Positions 27,558 through 35,852 of a stretch of 64,000 bases of DNA are shown here, one piece after another. Origin of the DNA: Desulfosporosinus sp. Sb-LF (GTDB lineage: Bacteria > Bacillota > Desulfitobacteriia > Desulfitobacteriales > Desulfitobacteriaceae); the NCBI RefSeq assembly GCF_004766055.1, contig NZ_SPQR01000003.1:326780-390779 (forward strand), written 5' to 3'. Below the pieces are notes generated by a model. It did no database searches and was not told the DNA's origin. It saw only the letters and a list, made by a program, of their open reading frames with translations. A program made the position numbers and the translations under genes. The first letter of the stretch is position 1. Each line of letters starts with the position of its first letter.

Positions 27558-29654
27558 TCAAGAATCTCTAATAATGTGATATTTTGCCGCTTTCCTGACA
27601 ACAGTAGAGGCATCAATTTTTAATTCCTTAGCCATCTGCCTAGTAGTACGATAGTTGGCATAGGCTCTTTCCAACAACTGCTTCTCCACACTTTCTACAG
27701 CATCCTTTAATGGCACTATCCCCGAAACAATAATATATGAGGAGCTTATCCCTACTTTATCCCGCAGGTAGGAAGGTAGATCCTCGCCGATGATGTTATC
27801 ATCTATGGTAGTAACAACCATTCTCTCAATAAGGTTTTCCAATTCTCTGATATTGCCGGGCCAGTCATACTGCATAAGAATATCAACCACTCCCTGTGTC
27901 ATCTTTTTATTCTTTTTATATTTGTAGTTAAATACCTCTACAAAATGTGCCACCAGTGGGGGTATATCATCTTTGCGATCGCGTAGGGGCGGGACATGCA
28001 CCGGCACTACATTTAACCGATAATATAGATCCTCGCGAAACTGCTTTTGCTGCAACATTTCTAACAGATCCCTGTTTGTAGCGGCGACAATGCGCACATC
28101 CACATTAATAAAACTTGATCCCCCGACCCGGATAATTTCTTTGTTTTGCAAAAACCTCAGCATCTTGACCTGTAAATTCAGTGGCATTTCACCAATTTCA
28201 TCTAGAAATAAAGTCCCTCCGGAAGCCAGTTCAATATATCCTGATTTGCCCTCTTTTTTGGCTCCGGTAAAGGCCCCGCCATCATAGCCAAATAATTCGG
28301 ATTCCAGTAAATTCTCAGGAATAGCACCGCAGTTCACCTTAATAAACGGCTTATCTCGGCGTGGGCTATTGCTGTGAATTGTCTCGGCTATCAGTTCCTT
28401 ACCGGTACCTGATTCACCGGTGATTAAAACAGTAGAATCAACTGAGGCCAACCTTACCACCATTTCCAACAGGTGCCTCATCTTGGCCGAGCTAACGACC
28501 AGGTTTTCGGAATTATCATAGCGCAGCTTCAAAGTGCGAAGCTGGGTTTCATAGTGCTGGCTTAGCCCCTGTGCTTTTTTCAGCTTGTGTTTTAACAGAT
28601 TTAGTTCTGTGACATCCCTGACATTACAGACTACCCTGATTATTTCACCACTTGCGTCGATGACTGGATTTCCCGTAGTCAGCGTAAGCTTACCGGTTTT
28701 GCTTGTCTGCATAATCGTGATAGATTTCTTCTTCTCCAAGACATGGCAGGTTACAGGTTCAGAAATAATACCGTCTCTTCTAATGTCCTCTACACTTAGC
28801 CCCAGGTATTCATGGGCATTGATGCCCGTCAACTGTTCAAAGGCCTTATTGTAGCGCAGGATTTTTCCTTTACCGTCAGTTATAAATAACCCGTCAAACG
28901 ATGATTCCACTATAGCATCCAGTTCCTCATTTAATTCCTTCACATAGCTCAGTTCCTTGGACATCTTATCCAACTCGGAGATATCCTGGAGCACCGCAAC
29001 GGCACCGATAATCTTACCGTCTTTTTTAATCGGAGAACGGTTAGATATAAAGTAGTGGTTTTTAAGTTTTACTTTCTTTAAAGTTTCAACTTTTCCGGTC
29101 TTAATTACATCCATTATGTCACTGGTAGGAAGTACATCCAGTATATTTTTCCCGGCAACAACTTCTGCCTCAATACCCAGCAACTTGACGGCTGACAAAT
29201 TCCAGACCTTAATGATGCCTTTTTCATCCACCGAAATAATTGCATTATGAGTCGAATTGATAATCGTATCAAGTTCCAGGGAAATGTTGTTGTAAGAATT
29301 AAAGAAAGCTTTGGCAATATCGCCGCGGGTAACGATCCCCACTACCCGCCCGTTTTCATCCACAACAGGCAGCCGGGGCACCGTAGCATTGACTACGTCT
29401 CCAAACTCATCCTCAGGATGGCCCGTGAGAATCTTCCGGGTCATTAAGGCTTCCACCTTCGTATTCATATCCATGCCCCTGCTTATCGCACGGTAAATAT
29501 GACTCTTGGTAAAAAGGCCTACCAATTTACCGTTTTCGTCTAATACCGGGACACCGTCTATCTTATTCGCTATAAAAATATTGACTACCTCGCAAATCCT
29601 ATGATTGGGACTTATGGTTAAGAGATCAGGGGTCATTATTTCCCGAACCTTCAT
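27558..29654 (-). CDS. Sigma-54-dependent transcriptional activator with CBS pair and PAS domains
   Basis: A 698-residue enhancer-binding protein: paired CBS domains (about 5-115), two PAS domains (about 125-230 and 245-350), a sigma-54-interacting AAA+ domain (about 385-620; Walker A GESGTGKE, GAFTGA loop in YDGGAFTGAKKEG) and a C-terminal Fis-type helix-turn-helix (about 650-698). CBS pairs commonly bind adenosyl or CoA-related nucleotides, so this could sense an energy or B12/CoA-linked ligand (inference). It follows the acyl-CoA mutase operon, which has a sigma-54-type promoter and inverted-repeat upstream sites, so it is the likely activator of that operon. A terminator at 29961-29998 separates the two transcripts. 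Confidence 0.93.
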   Translation of the reverse strand: MKVREIMTPDLLTISPNHRICEVVNIFIANKIDGVPVLDENGKLVGLFTKSHIYRAISRGMDMNTKVEALMTRKILTGHPEDEFGDVVNATVPRLPVVDENGRVVGIVTRGDIAKAFFNSYNNISLELDTIINSTHNAIISVDEKGIIKVWNLSAVKLLGIEAEVVAGKNILDVLPTSDIMDVIKTGKVETLKKVKLKNHYFISNRSPIKKDGKIIGAVAVLQDISELDKMSKELSYVKELNEELDAIVESSFDGLFITDGKGKILRYNKAFEQLTGINAHEYLGLSVEDIRRDGIISEPVTCHVLEKKKSITIMQTSKTGKLTLTTGNPVIDASGEIIRVVCNVRDVTELNLLKHKLKKAQGLSQHYETQLRTLKLRYDNSENLVVSSAKMRHLLEMVVRLASVDSTVLITGESGTGKELIAETIHSNSPRRDKPFIKVNCGAIPENLLESELFGYDGGAFTGAKKEGKSGYIELASGGTLFLDEIGEMPLNLQVKMLRFLQNKEIIRVGGSSFINVDVRIVAATNRDLLEMLQQKQFREDLYYRLNVVPVHVPPLRDRKDDIPPLVAHFVEVFNYKYKKNKKMTQGVVDILMQYDWPGNIRELENLIERMVVTTIDDNIIGEDLPSYLRDKVGISSSYIIVSGIVPLKDAVESVEKQLLERAYANYRTTRQMAKELKIDASTVVRKAAKYHIIRDS

Positions 29655-30001
29655 TTAGTTTCACATCCTAACTGATTGTATGTTAGTTATGAATTCAACA
29701 TTTCTGTACCTCAGAATTATTAATTAATGTCCATTGTCATTCAAATATCGTTTGATATCTGAATAGATTCCATATTGCTTGAATTTATCCTCTTTTCAGA
29801 TAAATATTTCGACTGCTGCCTCATAACTTAAGAGTCAATAGCTCTCCTCGGATTGTGCTCCGTTAAAGCTTTTGACTCTTGCAATTAAGCTGATCGGCAC
29901 TTATCAATGCTATTATTAATCATGGATTCTCGGTCAACTTGCGATAGTTAACTCTATAGAAAAACCCCCGGCATACATATAGGGATGCCAGAGGTTTATT
30001 T
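29655..30001. other. 347-bp spacer with inverted repeat and terminator
   Basis: Presumably carries the promoter of the sigma-54 activator. An inverted repeat AAGAGTCAAtAGCT / AGCTtTTGACTCTT (about 29829-29881, loop about 25) could be an operator or hairpin. The mutase operon terminator is at the right end. Confidence 0.5.
29961..29998 (-). terminator. Terminator of the acyl-CoA mutase operon
   Basis: On the minus strand AAACCTCTGGCAT / ATGCCGGGGGTTT followed by TTTTC, directly after the stop of the 65-residue gene. Confidence 0.75.
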
Positions 30002-30199
30002 TTAATCTTTAATTTTTATAGTAACCTTAATACTCTTGCAGCAGTCGTCATTATGCACGGCAATACAATCGGGCTTATCAAATACCTTGTATTTACCCAC
30101 CGTTTCAATGATTAAATCCTCCGCTTTCAGGCCGTCTTCTTTAGGTATAAAATACATGCGGCCAAGCGGAATGATAACATTTTCTTTTAATATTCTCAT
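30002..30199 (-). CDS. Small unknown protein coupled to the B12-domain paralogue
   Basis: A 65-residue soluble protein with VIIPLGRMYFIP near the start, a CIAVHNDDCCKSIKV segment containing three cysteines, and a basic end. Its ATG overlaps the TGA of the preceding gene (ATGA), so it is translationally coupled and probably functionally linked to it. No family is recognised; the cysteines could bind metal, and the size suits a small partner or regulator of the mutase. Confidence 0.75.
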   Translation of the reverse strand: MRILKENVIIPLGRMYFIPKEDGLKAEDLIIETVGKYKVFDKPDCIAVHNDDCCKSIKVTIKIKD

Positions 30200-30621
30200 A
30201 CTATTTCTCCTCCCTCACCGGCAGTTAGCACCTGATTAATCCAGGCAATTATGCTTCCGGTGGAGGTGCCAGGCCCGAATATCTCAGTTACCGCCCCTTG
30301 AGCTTTAAGCTCCTGCCGATGCCGCTCGGGTATCAAGCCCCCTCCGAAAACCGGGACATGCCCAACATTTTGGGCAACCAGCAACTCATGCAAGCGCGGG
30401 TATAAATCCAGGTGGGAACCGTTATGCACAAATAACCCCACCAGATCAACTGCTTCCCGCAGTGCTGTTGCAGCTATTTCCTCAAGTGAACAATACAAAC
30501 CGGTATAAATAACGTCCATGCCGCCCTGTTCTCTTAAACCGCGAGCTAGAATACGGATTTCCTTATCCTGATTATCCATCCCGGCCTTGGCCAGTAGAAT
30601 CTTTATGGCTCTCTTATTCAT
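30196..30621 (-). CDS. B12-binding-domain protein lacking the axial histidine (mutase small-subunit paralogue)
   Basis: A 141-residue flavodoxin-like domain clearly related to the B12-binding subunit at 31700-32104: the same KILLAKAGMD start, IYTGLYCSLEEIA and VFGGGLIP. In the true subunit the DGHDRG motif supplies His18 as lower cobalt ligand; here the equivalent reads DNQDKE with Gln18, and the serine-glycine loop SGAH becomes NGSH. It therefore probably does not bind cobalamin in the base-off/His-on mode and may be structural, regulatory or a CoA/B12 sensor. ATG 30621. It lies 110 bases after meaB, with a hairpin between, and is coupled to the 65-residue gene. Confidence 0.85.
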   Translation of the reverse strand: MNKRAIKILLAKAGMDNQDKEIRILARGLREQGGMDVIYTGLYCSLEEIAATALREAVDLVGLFVHNGSHLDLYPRLHELLVAQNVGHVPVFGGGLIPERHRQELKAQGAVTEIFGPGTSTGSIIAWINQVLTAGEGGEIV

Positions 30622-30651
30622 GCTCTAACATCCTTCAAGCCAGTGTTAAAT

Positions 30652-30718
30652 GAGCACCGCCCCTTCTGATATAACAAGGCATTCCACAGCAAAGTTAACT
30701 CAGAAAGGACAGGTGCTC
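30652..30718 (-). other. Long stem-loop between meaB and the B12-domain paralogue
   Basis: GAGCACC ... TTCTGA.ATAAC and GTTA..TCAGAA ... GGTGCTC pair across about 67 bases. There is no T-tract. It may set relative expression of the last two genes by processing or attenuation. Confidence 0.45.
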
Positions 30719-30731
30719 TGCAGCTGTACCT

Positions 30732-31703
30732 TTAGACCTTGTTTTTATACCTGACGGCTACTTCCGCTGCCAGAGTATATGGATCTATTTCTTTTTTCAA
30801 TAACTGATCAACCATTTTTTCCATTTCTCCGCCCGCATCCAGGTCATTTAATACCGGCTGGAGGATTGCTCCCCACAGAGCTTCATTAAATTCTGCAGCA
30901 GTCTTACGGCGCAAACGCTCAGACAAAAGATTATTATCCATCAGGAAGCGGTAATGATCTTCTATCTTATCGCATACAACTGACACACTCTCGGCAAACT
31001 TTTTAGGTTCCTGTACACTTTCCACCAGTAATACAGGTATCTCCCAACCACCTTCAGTAACAGACATATGAACCATATTCGAGACTTCTTTATACAGGCT
31101 CGCGGCACCGTCACGGTCTGCCTTATTAATGATAAAGATGTCTGCTATCTCCATTAAACCGGCTTTAAGAGCCTGTATTTCATCCCCCATACCGGGCACC
31201 AGGACAACGATTACAGTATGAGCATGATTAATGATTTCTACCTCTTGCTGCCCCACCCCTACAGTTTCGACGATTATGGTGTCTTTGCCCATAGCATCCA
31301 TGACATGGATGGCTTCTCCCACAGCCTTGGATATACCGCCCATAGAACCCCTGGTAGCCAAACTGCGCAAGAATACCCCTTTATCCTCAGCATGCCGCAA
31401 CATACGGATTCTATCTCCCAAAAGCGCTCCCCCGGTAAAGGGGCTGGTGGGGTCTACTGCCAGAACACCGACCGTCTTGTTTCTCTGACGCCAGGAATAA
31501 ACCAGTTCATCTGTCAAGGTACTTTTACCGGCTCCCGGGGCACCGGTAATGCCTATGACATGGGCATTACCGGTTTTAGTAAAAATTTGCTGCATAGCAA
31601 CATGGGTACCGGGTATCTGATCTTCCAGGTTTCTGATGAGGCGGGAGGCTGAACGCACATTTCCTGCCAATACTTTTTGACCTAATTCTTTCATCGCACT
31701 CAC
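30732..31703 (-). CDS. meaB: MeaB/ArgK-type G-protein chaperone of the acyl-CoA mutase
   Basis: A 323-residue P-loop GTPase that protects and reloads adenosylcobalamin mutases. Walker A GAPGAGKST near 55, the GVLAVDPTSPFTGGALLGDR signature near 88, ETVGVGQ switch near 146 and NKAD near 193 are all present. The GTG start overlaps the stop of the B12 subunit gene (GTGA), fitting a dedicated role for this mutase. Length is typical. Confidence 0.95.
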   Translation of the reverse strand: MSAMKELGQKVLAGNVRSASRLIRNLEDQIPGTHVAMQQIFTKTGNAHVIGITGAPGAGKSTLTDELVYSWRQRNKTVGVLAVDPTSPFTGGALLGDRIRMLRHAEDKGVFLRSLATRGSMGGISKAVGEAIHVMDAMGKDTIIVETVGVGQQEVEIINHAHTVIVVLVPGMGDEIQALKAGLMEIADIFIINKADRDGAASLYKEVSNMVHMSVTEGGWEIPVLLVESVQEPKKFAESVSVVCDKIEDHYRFLMDNNLLSERLRRKTAAEFNEALWGAILQPVLNDLDAGGEMEKMVDQLLKKEIDPYTLAAEVAVRYKNKV

Positions 31704-32104
31704 GCCCTTGGAGTTACATTTGTATTAATCCATTCCACCAGTGAATCAAGTTTGGCTCCCGGTGTAAATAATGCTTTTAGTCCAGCGTCATAAAGAGGCT
31801 GCATATCCTGCTCCGGAATAATCCCTCCACCGATAACGCAGATATCATCGGCACCTTCCGCCTTCAAAAGATTAACGACTTGCGGGAACAGGTACCTGTG
31901 TGCACCTGATAAACAGCTTAAGCCTACAAGATCAACATCTTCCTGAATAGCAGCAGCAGCTATTTGCTCCGGAGTCTGGTGACAACCGGTATAAATTACC
32001 TCAAAGCCGGCATCCCTGAAACACCTGGCTAACACCTTAGCCCCGCGATCATGGCCATCCAGTCCGGGTTTAGACAACAGTATACGAATTTTCCTCTCTG
32101 CCAT
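31700..32104 (-). CDS. Acyl-CoA mutase small subunit, cobalamin-binding
   Basis: A 134-residue B12-binding subunit (like the C-terminal domain of methylmalonyl-CoA mutase). The DGHDRG motif with His18 as lower cobalt ligand, LSCLSGAH and VIGGGIIP for the nucleotide tail are all present. ATG 32104 follows GGAGGTAA; upstream in-frame codons are part of that site. Works with the large subunit 80 bases upstream. Confidence 0.94.
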   Translation of the reverse strand: MAERKIRILLSKPGLDGHDRGAKVLARCFRDAGFEVIYTGCHQTPEQIAAAAIQEDVDLVGLSCLSGAHRYLFPQVVNLLKAEGADDICVIGGGIIPEQDMQPLYDAGLKALFTPGAKLDSLVEWINTNVTPRA

Positions 32105-32184
32105 CACATTTACCTCCTTCAATTTTAGCGAAAAACCATTTCCATTTAAAAAAATACCGGCTACCTAAGAATTCCAACTCAATC

Positions 32185-33867
32185 TTAGTAAATGCCAGGG
32201 TCGCGGTACTCCCCAAAAACTCCCCTGTAAACATCGCAGATTTCCTGAACAGTGGCATAGTTCTTAACCGCCTCAATACAATAAGGCATAACATTTTCGC
32301 CTTTCTTACAAGCAGCCTCGATGTCTTTAAGTGTTTCGGCAACTTTACGGCCATCGCGCTTTCTCTTAACTTCAGCCAGACGATTGAGCTGTTCTTCTTC
32401 AACGGAGTCATCTATTTCTACGATTGGAATGTCAACCTTTTCATCTTCCTGAACATACTTGTTCACACCGATCATGACTTTTTCCTGAGCATCAATTTGC
32501 TTTTGGAATTTATAAGAAGCATCGGAAATTTCCAGCTGCGGGAAGCCCTTCTCGATAGCAGCAACCATACCACCCATATCGTCGATTTTATGGATATATT
32601 CCCAAGCTTTTTCTTCCATTTCATTGGTCAGCGCTTCCACGAAATATGAACCAGCCAGCGGGTCAATAGTGCTGGCCACACCGGTTTCTTCAGCAATAAT
32701 TTGCTGAGTCCGCAGGGCAATTTGTACTGCATGGTCTGAAGGCAGACACAAAACCTCGTCTAGTGAGTTGGTGTGCAGTGACTGGGTGCCGCCGAGAACG
32801 CCGGCCAGAGCTTGAAGAGCAGTCCGCACCACGTTATTATAGGGCTGCTGGGCGGTAAGCGAGCAGCCGGCAGTCTGAGTATGGAATCTCATCCATAAGG
32901 AACGCGGGTCCTTGGCACCATAACGCTCACGCATTGCCTTAGCCCAGATCCGGCGAGCAGCTCTTAATTTAGCAATTTCCTCAAAGAAATCGCTATGCGA
33001 GTTAAAGAAGAAGGATAATCTGGGAGCAAATTCATCAACCTGTAAACCTTTACGTCTGATCACGTCTTCTACATATTCCATACCGTCTCTTAACGTGAAG
33101 GCCAGTTCCTGTACAGCGGTTGACCCGGCTTCTCTGATGTGATAACCGCTGATACTGACGGTATTCCACTTGGGTACATATTTGGTCCCAAACTCTATGG
33201 TATCGCTAATTAATTTTACTGATGGCTCGGGCGGGCACATAAAGGTTTTCTGGGCAATAAACTCTTTTAACATATCATTCTGAATGGTACCGCCGATTTT
33301 GTTCAGAGGGATTCCCTGTTCCTGGGCACAGGCAATATACATGGCCCATAATATAGTTGCAGGTGGGTTAATCGTCATAGAGGTGGTTATCTTATCCAGA
33401 GGAATCCCACTGATCAGGTCTCTGAAATCTGCGATGGAATCAATAGCCACCCCTACTTTTCCACACTCACCCCTGGCTTTGGGGGAATCAGTATCATAAC
33501 CCATCAGGGTCGGGAAATCAAAGGCAGTACTCAGGCCGGTCTGGCCGGTAGCCAACAGGTATTTCCAGCGTTTATTGGTTTCAACAGCTGTACCCATACC
33601 GGAGAACATTCTGAAGGTCCAGTATTTTCCACGGTAACCGGATGGCTGGCAGCCTCTCAAATAGGGATATTGTCCCGGATAAGCTATATCCCGCTCAAAA
33701 TCCATATCTTTAATGTCCTCGGGGCCGTATATTCTCTTGATTCCTAAATCGGAAACCGTGGTCCAGCTTTCTTTTTGGTCAGGGTGTTTAGCCACAATTT
33801 TTTTAACTTCGTCTTCCCATTTTTGTCTTAATGCGCTTGACTTGTTTACTAAATCTTCATTAATCAA
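32185..33867 (-). CDS. Adenosylcobalamin-dependent acyl-CoA mutase large subunit (methylmalonyl-CoA mutase family)
   Basis: A 560-residue TIM-barrel subunit of the family that rearranges acyl-CoA carbon skeletons by radical chemistry. Conserved blocks: TAFDFPTLMGYD near 114, TIQNDMLKEF near 194, SISGYHIREAGST near 235, APRLSFFF near 270, TQTAGCSLTAQQPYNN and GGTQSLHTNS. The tyrosine equivalent to Tyr89 of methylmalonyl-CoA mutase is kept (Tyr78), but its context is QPSGY instead of YPTMY, and the position of the substrate-carboxylate arginine is Gln206 (IAQK). Gln there is common in two-subunit enzymes, so methylmalonyl-CoA remains possible, but isobutyryl-, ethylmalonyl- or longer acyl-CoA substrates cannot be excluded. 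TTG start with GGAGGG upstream. Confidence 0.92.
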   Translation of the reverse strand: MINEDLVNKSSALRQKWEDEVKKIVAKHPDQKESWTTVSDLGIKRIYGPEDIKDMDFERDIAYPGQYPYLRGCQPSGYRGKYWTFRMFSGMGTAVETNKRWKYLLATGQTGLSTAFDFPTLMGYDTDSPKARGECGKVGVAIDSIADFRDLISGIPLDKITTSMTINPPATILWAMYIACAQEQGIPLNKIGGTIQNDMLKEFIAQKTFMCPPEPSVKLISDTIEFGTKYVPKWNTVSISGYHIREAGSTAVQELAFTLRDGMEYVEDVIRRKGLQVDEFAPRLSFFFNSHSDFFEEIAKLRAARRIWAKAMRERYGAKDPRSLWMRFHTQTAGCSLTAQQPYNNVVRTALQALAGVLGGTQSLHTNSLDEVLCLPSDHAVQIALRTQQIIAEETGVASTIDPLAGSYFVEALTNEMEEKAWEYIHKIDDMGGMVAAIEKGFPQLEISDASYKFQKQIDAQEKVMIGVNKYVQEDEKVDIPIVEIDDSVEEEQLNRLAEVKRKRDGRKVAETLKDIEAACKKGENVMPYCIEAVKNYATVQEICDVYRGVFGEYRDPGIY

Positions 33868-33941
33868 AAGTTATTCCCTCCTAAATAGTTTATAGTTTTA
33901 TACGTCAATTAAGACGTTGAAGCAGTGACGTTGATAGGGCA

Positions 33942-34493
33942 CTAGTACTCGATCCCTGCTCTATCTTTAATACCTGCATTATAGTGATGTTTTACCTCGG
34001 TAACTTCACTTACCAAATCAGCCATTTCTCTCAGCTTATCGGAAGCATACCGGCCGCTTAACAATAAATCCAATTCTGCCGGCTTATTTTTAACCATCTC
34101 TAGCACTTCTTCCTCCGGAATGAGCTTAAAGTCTAATGCCACATTAATCTCATCCAGGATGACCATGTTATATTCACCACTGGCGATGATCTCTTTGGCT
34201 TTTTCCAAACCTTGCTGGGCCATCTCCACATCTACAGGCGCAGGATTGTTCCGCATGACAAAACTATCCAGTCCAAATTGATAGACTTGCAAGTCCGGGA
34301 GGTACTTTTCCGCGGCAATCACCTCTCCATATTTACGTCCCTTCATAAATTGAATAATGCATACCTTGTAGCCCTGTCCAATAGCCCGTAAGGCCTGGCC
34401 AAAGGATGACGTTGTTTTGCCCTTGCCGTTACCCGTAATTACCATCACCAAACCACGCTTGGCTATGCTCGCTGTGGACTGCATCACACTCAA
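33942..34493 (-). CDS. cobO: ATP:cob(I)alamin adenosyltransferase, CobA/CobO type
   Basis: A 183-residue P-loop enzyme that makes adenosylcobalamin from cob(I)alamin; Walker A GNGKGKTT near 20, IQFMKG near 47, VILDEIN near 113, and the C-terminal TEVKHHYNAGIKDRAGIEY. TTG 34493 is preferred, six bases after AGAGGTGA; a GTG at 34502 lies inside that site. First gene of the mutase operon, providing its cofactor. The sigma-54-type promoter lies about 140 bases upstream. Confidence 0.92.
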   Translation of the reverse strand: MSVMQSTASIAKRGLVMVITGNGKGKTTSSFGQALRAIGQGYKVCIIQFMKGRKYGEVIAAEKYLPDLQVYQFGLDSFVMRNNPAPVDVEMAQQGLEKAKEIIASGEYNMVILDEINVALDFKLIPEEEVLEMVKNKPAELDLLLSGRYASDKLREMADLVSEVTEVKHHYNAGIKDRAGIEY

Positions 34494-34632
34494 TGTATTC
34501 ACCTCTTTTCTTTACTCTTCCCCGTCAAGTCAAAGGGCAGCCGAAGGTAGGGGGGGTTCCACTTATCAGACTTTGTGTTGAAATCAATTTGAATCAAATT
34601 AATTTCGCATCTCTTACTCCTTTATATAGCAT

Positions 34633-34648
34633 AGCAAGAATGATGCCA
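34633..34648 (-). promoter_or_regulatory. Sigma-54 (-24/-12) promoter of the mutase operon
   Basis: The minus strand reads TGGCATCATTCTTGCT, matching TGGCAYRN4TTGCW in 15 of 16 positions, including the invariant GG and GC with correct spacing. It directs transcription toward cobO, leaving a leader of about 130 bases. A sigma-54 activator is encoded at the end of the same cluster. Confidence 0.8.
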
Positions 34649-34722
34649 ATATCAAATAATTCAGAATTATGCCTAAATACCCGTATCAGAATAACTTAGA
34701 AAAGAAAACTAAGTCTAATATC

Positions 34723-34933
34723 GTTGCATTACTGCAACACAATAACCTTCTATTGCCTGTTGCAACTTTGTTATAGTAAGGCAGTTCAGCTTGCATCTGT
34801 CGTAATTTTCAGATTATTTTGATGAAAGAGGTCAAACCACCAATATTTTTATCTCCCCACCCTGTTTCATATAGCACAGACTTGTTTTAATCTCCATGTT
34901 GCATATTTGAAGATACTGTTGCTATATTGCAAC
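34723..34933. promoter_or_regulatory. Inverted-repeat upstream activator sites (GTTGC-N6-GCAAC)
   Basis: GTTGCATTACTGCAAC at 34723-34738 and GTTGCTATATTGCAAC at 34918-34933 share GTTGC-N6-GCAAC. A degenerate copy with one base less spacing is at 34753-34766 (TTGC-N5-GCAAC), and a half-matching copy begins at 34899. They lie 75-300 bases upstream of the -24 element, the normal place for enhancer sites of sigma-54 activators. Confidence 0.7.
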
Positions 34934-34951
34934 AAATTATTGACTTTCCGT

Positions 34952-35168
34952 CCTTAATTTGATTAACCCCGCCTTTGCCACAACCCCTTTTTGGTAAGCA
35001 TGGCGATGCTCCATCATTTCAGTGACAGTATCAGCAATTTCTAAGAACTCTGGAGCACTGCAGAAATCCGACCTTTTGGTTATGTCCCAGCGCTCTCATA
35101 CTTAGCCCTAAGGCCGCAGTAGTCCTGCCCTTACCATTTCCGGTATTAATCAGAATGAGTCCTGAATC
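34952..35168 (-). pseudogene. Relic of a second cobO gene with internal deletion
   Basis: On the minus strand, [20 protein letters not shown]...KVGFLQ matches the P-loop start of CobO. It jumps after a frame change directly to [24 protein letters not shown], which matches the CobO C-terminal end. About 100 central residues are missing. It lies upstream of the intact cobO and overlaps the region just beyond the activator sites. Confidence 0.8.
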
Positions 35169-35423
35169 CCTCCCTTACCCCCTTTCTATTAAATTGATTA
35201 CTTTTACTTGGCCCTCTTTTCGGTTGTCAATTCCAACTAATTGAAATATTCTTTTTACTACCTTCTTAATGAAAATATTCTCTTACATTTAATTTTAGAC
35301 TTTATTCTTTTTATGACCCATTAGTATAACGAAGACCTAATTTCAATCATGTCAAACGCTAAATTTGACTAGAAAGAGCGAATCATGTGAAGATTATGAT
35401 AGTCATTTTTTTAATAGATTGGT
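35169..35423. other. AT-rich spacer
   Basis: Between the cobO relic and the permease fragment. No gene or site recognised. Confidence 0.5.
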
Positions 35424-35852
35424 ATGATAAGCTCAGAGAATAAGCTTCTCCAAAAAGTATGGCAAGTAAAGCTAAAAGCAAAGGATTGTGATTATTATGG
35501 TTCGACACAAGGTATTATCCCTATTTTCCTTAATACTTTACACCGTATCGCCGCTATAGATCCGAAATTGAAAGAAGTAGCTTACACCACCTACGGCCTT
35601 TCCCCTTGGGGTATGATGACCCGTGTTTATCTTCCCTCAGCCACTCCCTCCATATTTGTCGGTATGCGACTGGGGCTTAGCTATTGTTGGCGCTCCTTAG
35701 TCGCAGCAAAACTACTGGGAGCTTCTAAGGGGATCGGCTATTTGATTCAAGAAGGTCGTGAAATGGCTCAGACCGATTTGATGCTAGTGGGCGTCTTCTT
35801 GATCGGCTTGATTGGACTCATAGCCATGAAGAAAAAGATTCTAAACTCCTAG
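35424..35852 (+). pseudogene. 5'-truncated ABC transporter permease (SsuC/TauC-like)
   Basis: The frame gives 142 residues; from about residue 29 onward it matches the C-terminal half of a binding-protein-dependent permease, with the EAA-loop region (KEVAYTTYGLSPWGMMTRVYLP) and final membrane segments (MLVGVFLIGLIGLIA). The first 28 residues look unrelated, and the N-terminal membrane half is missing; no ATPase or binding protein is adjacent. Probably a leftover of a nitrate/sulfonate/taurine-type transporter. Confidence 0.8.
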
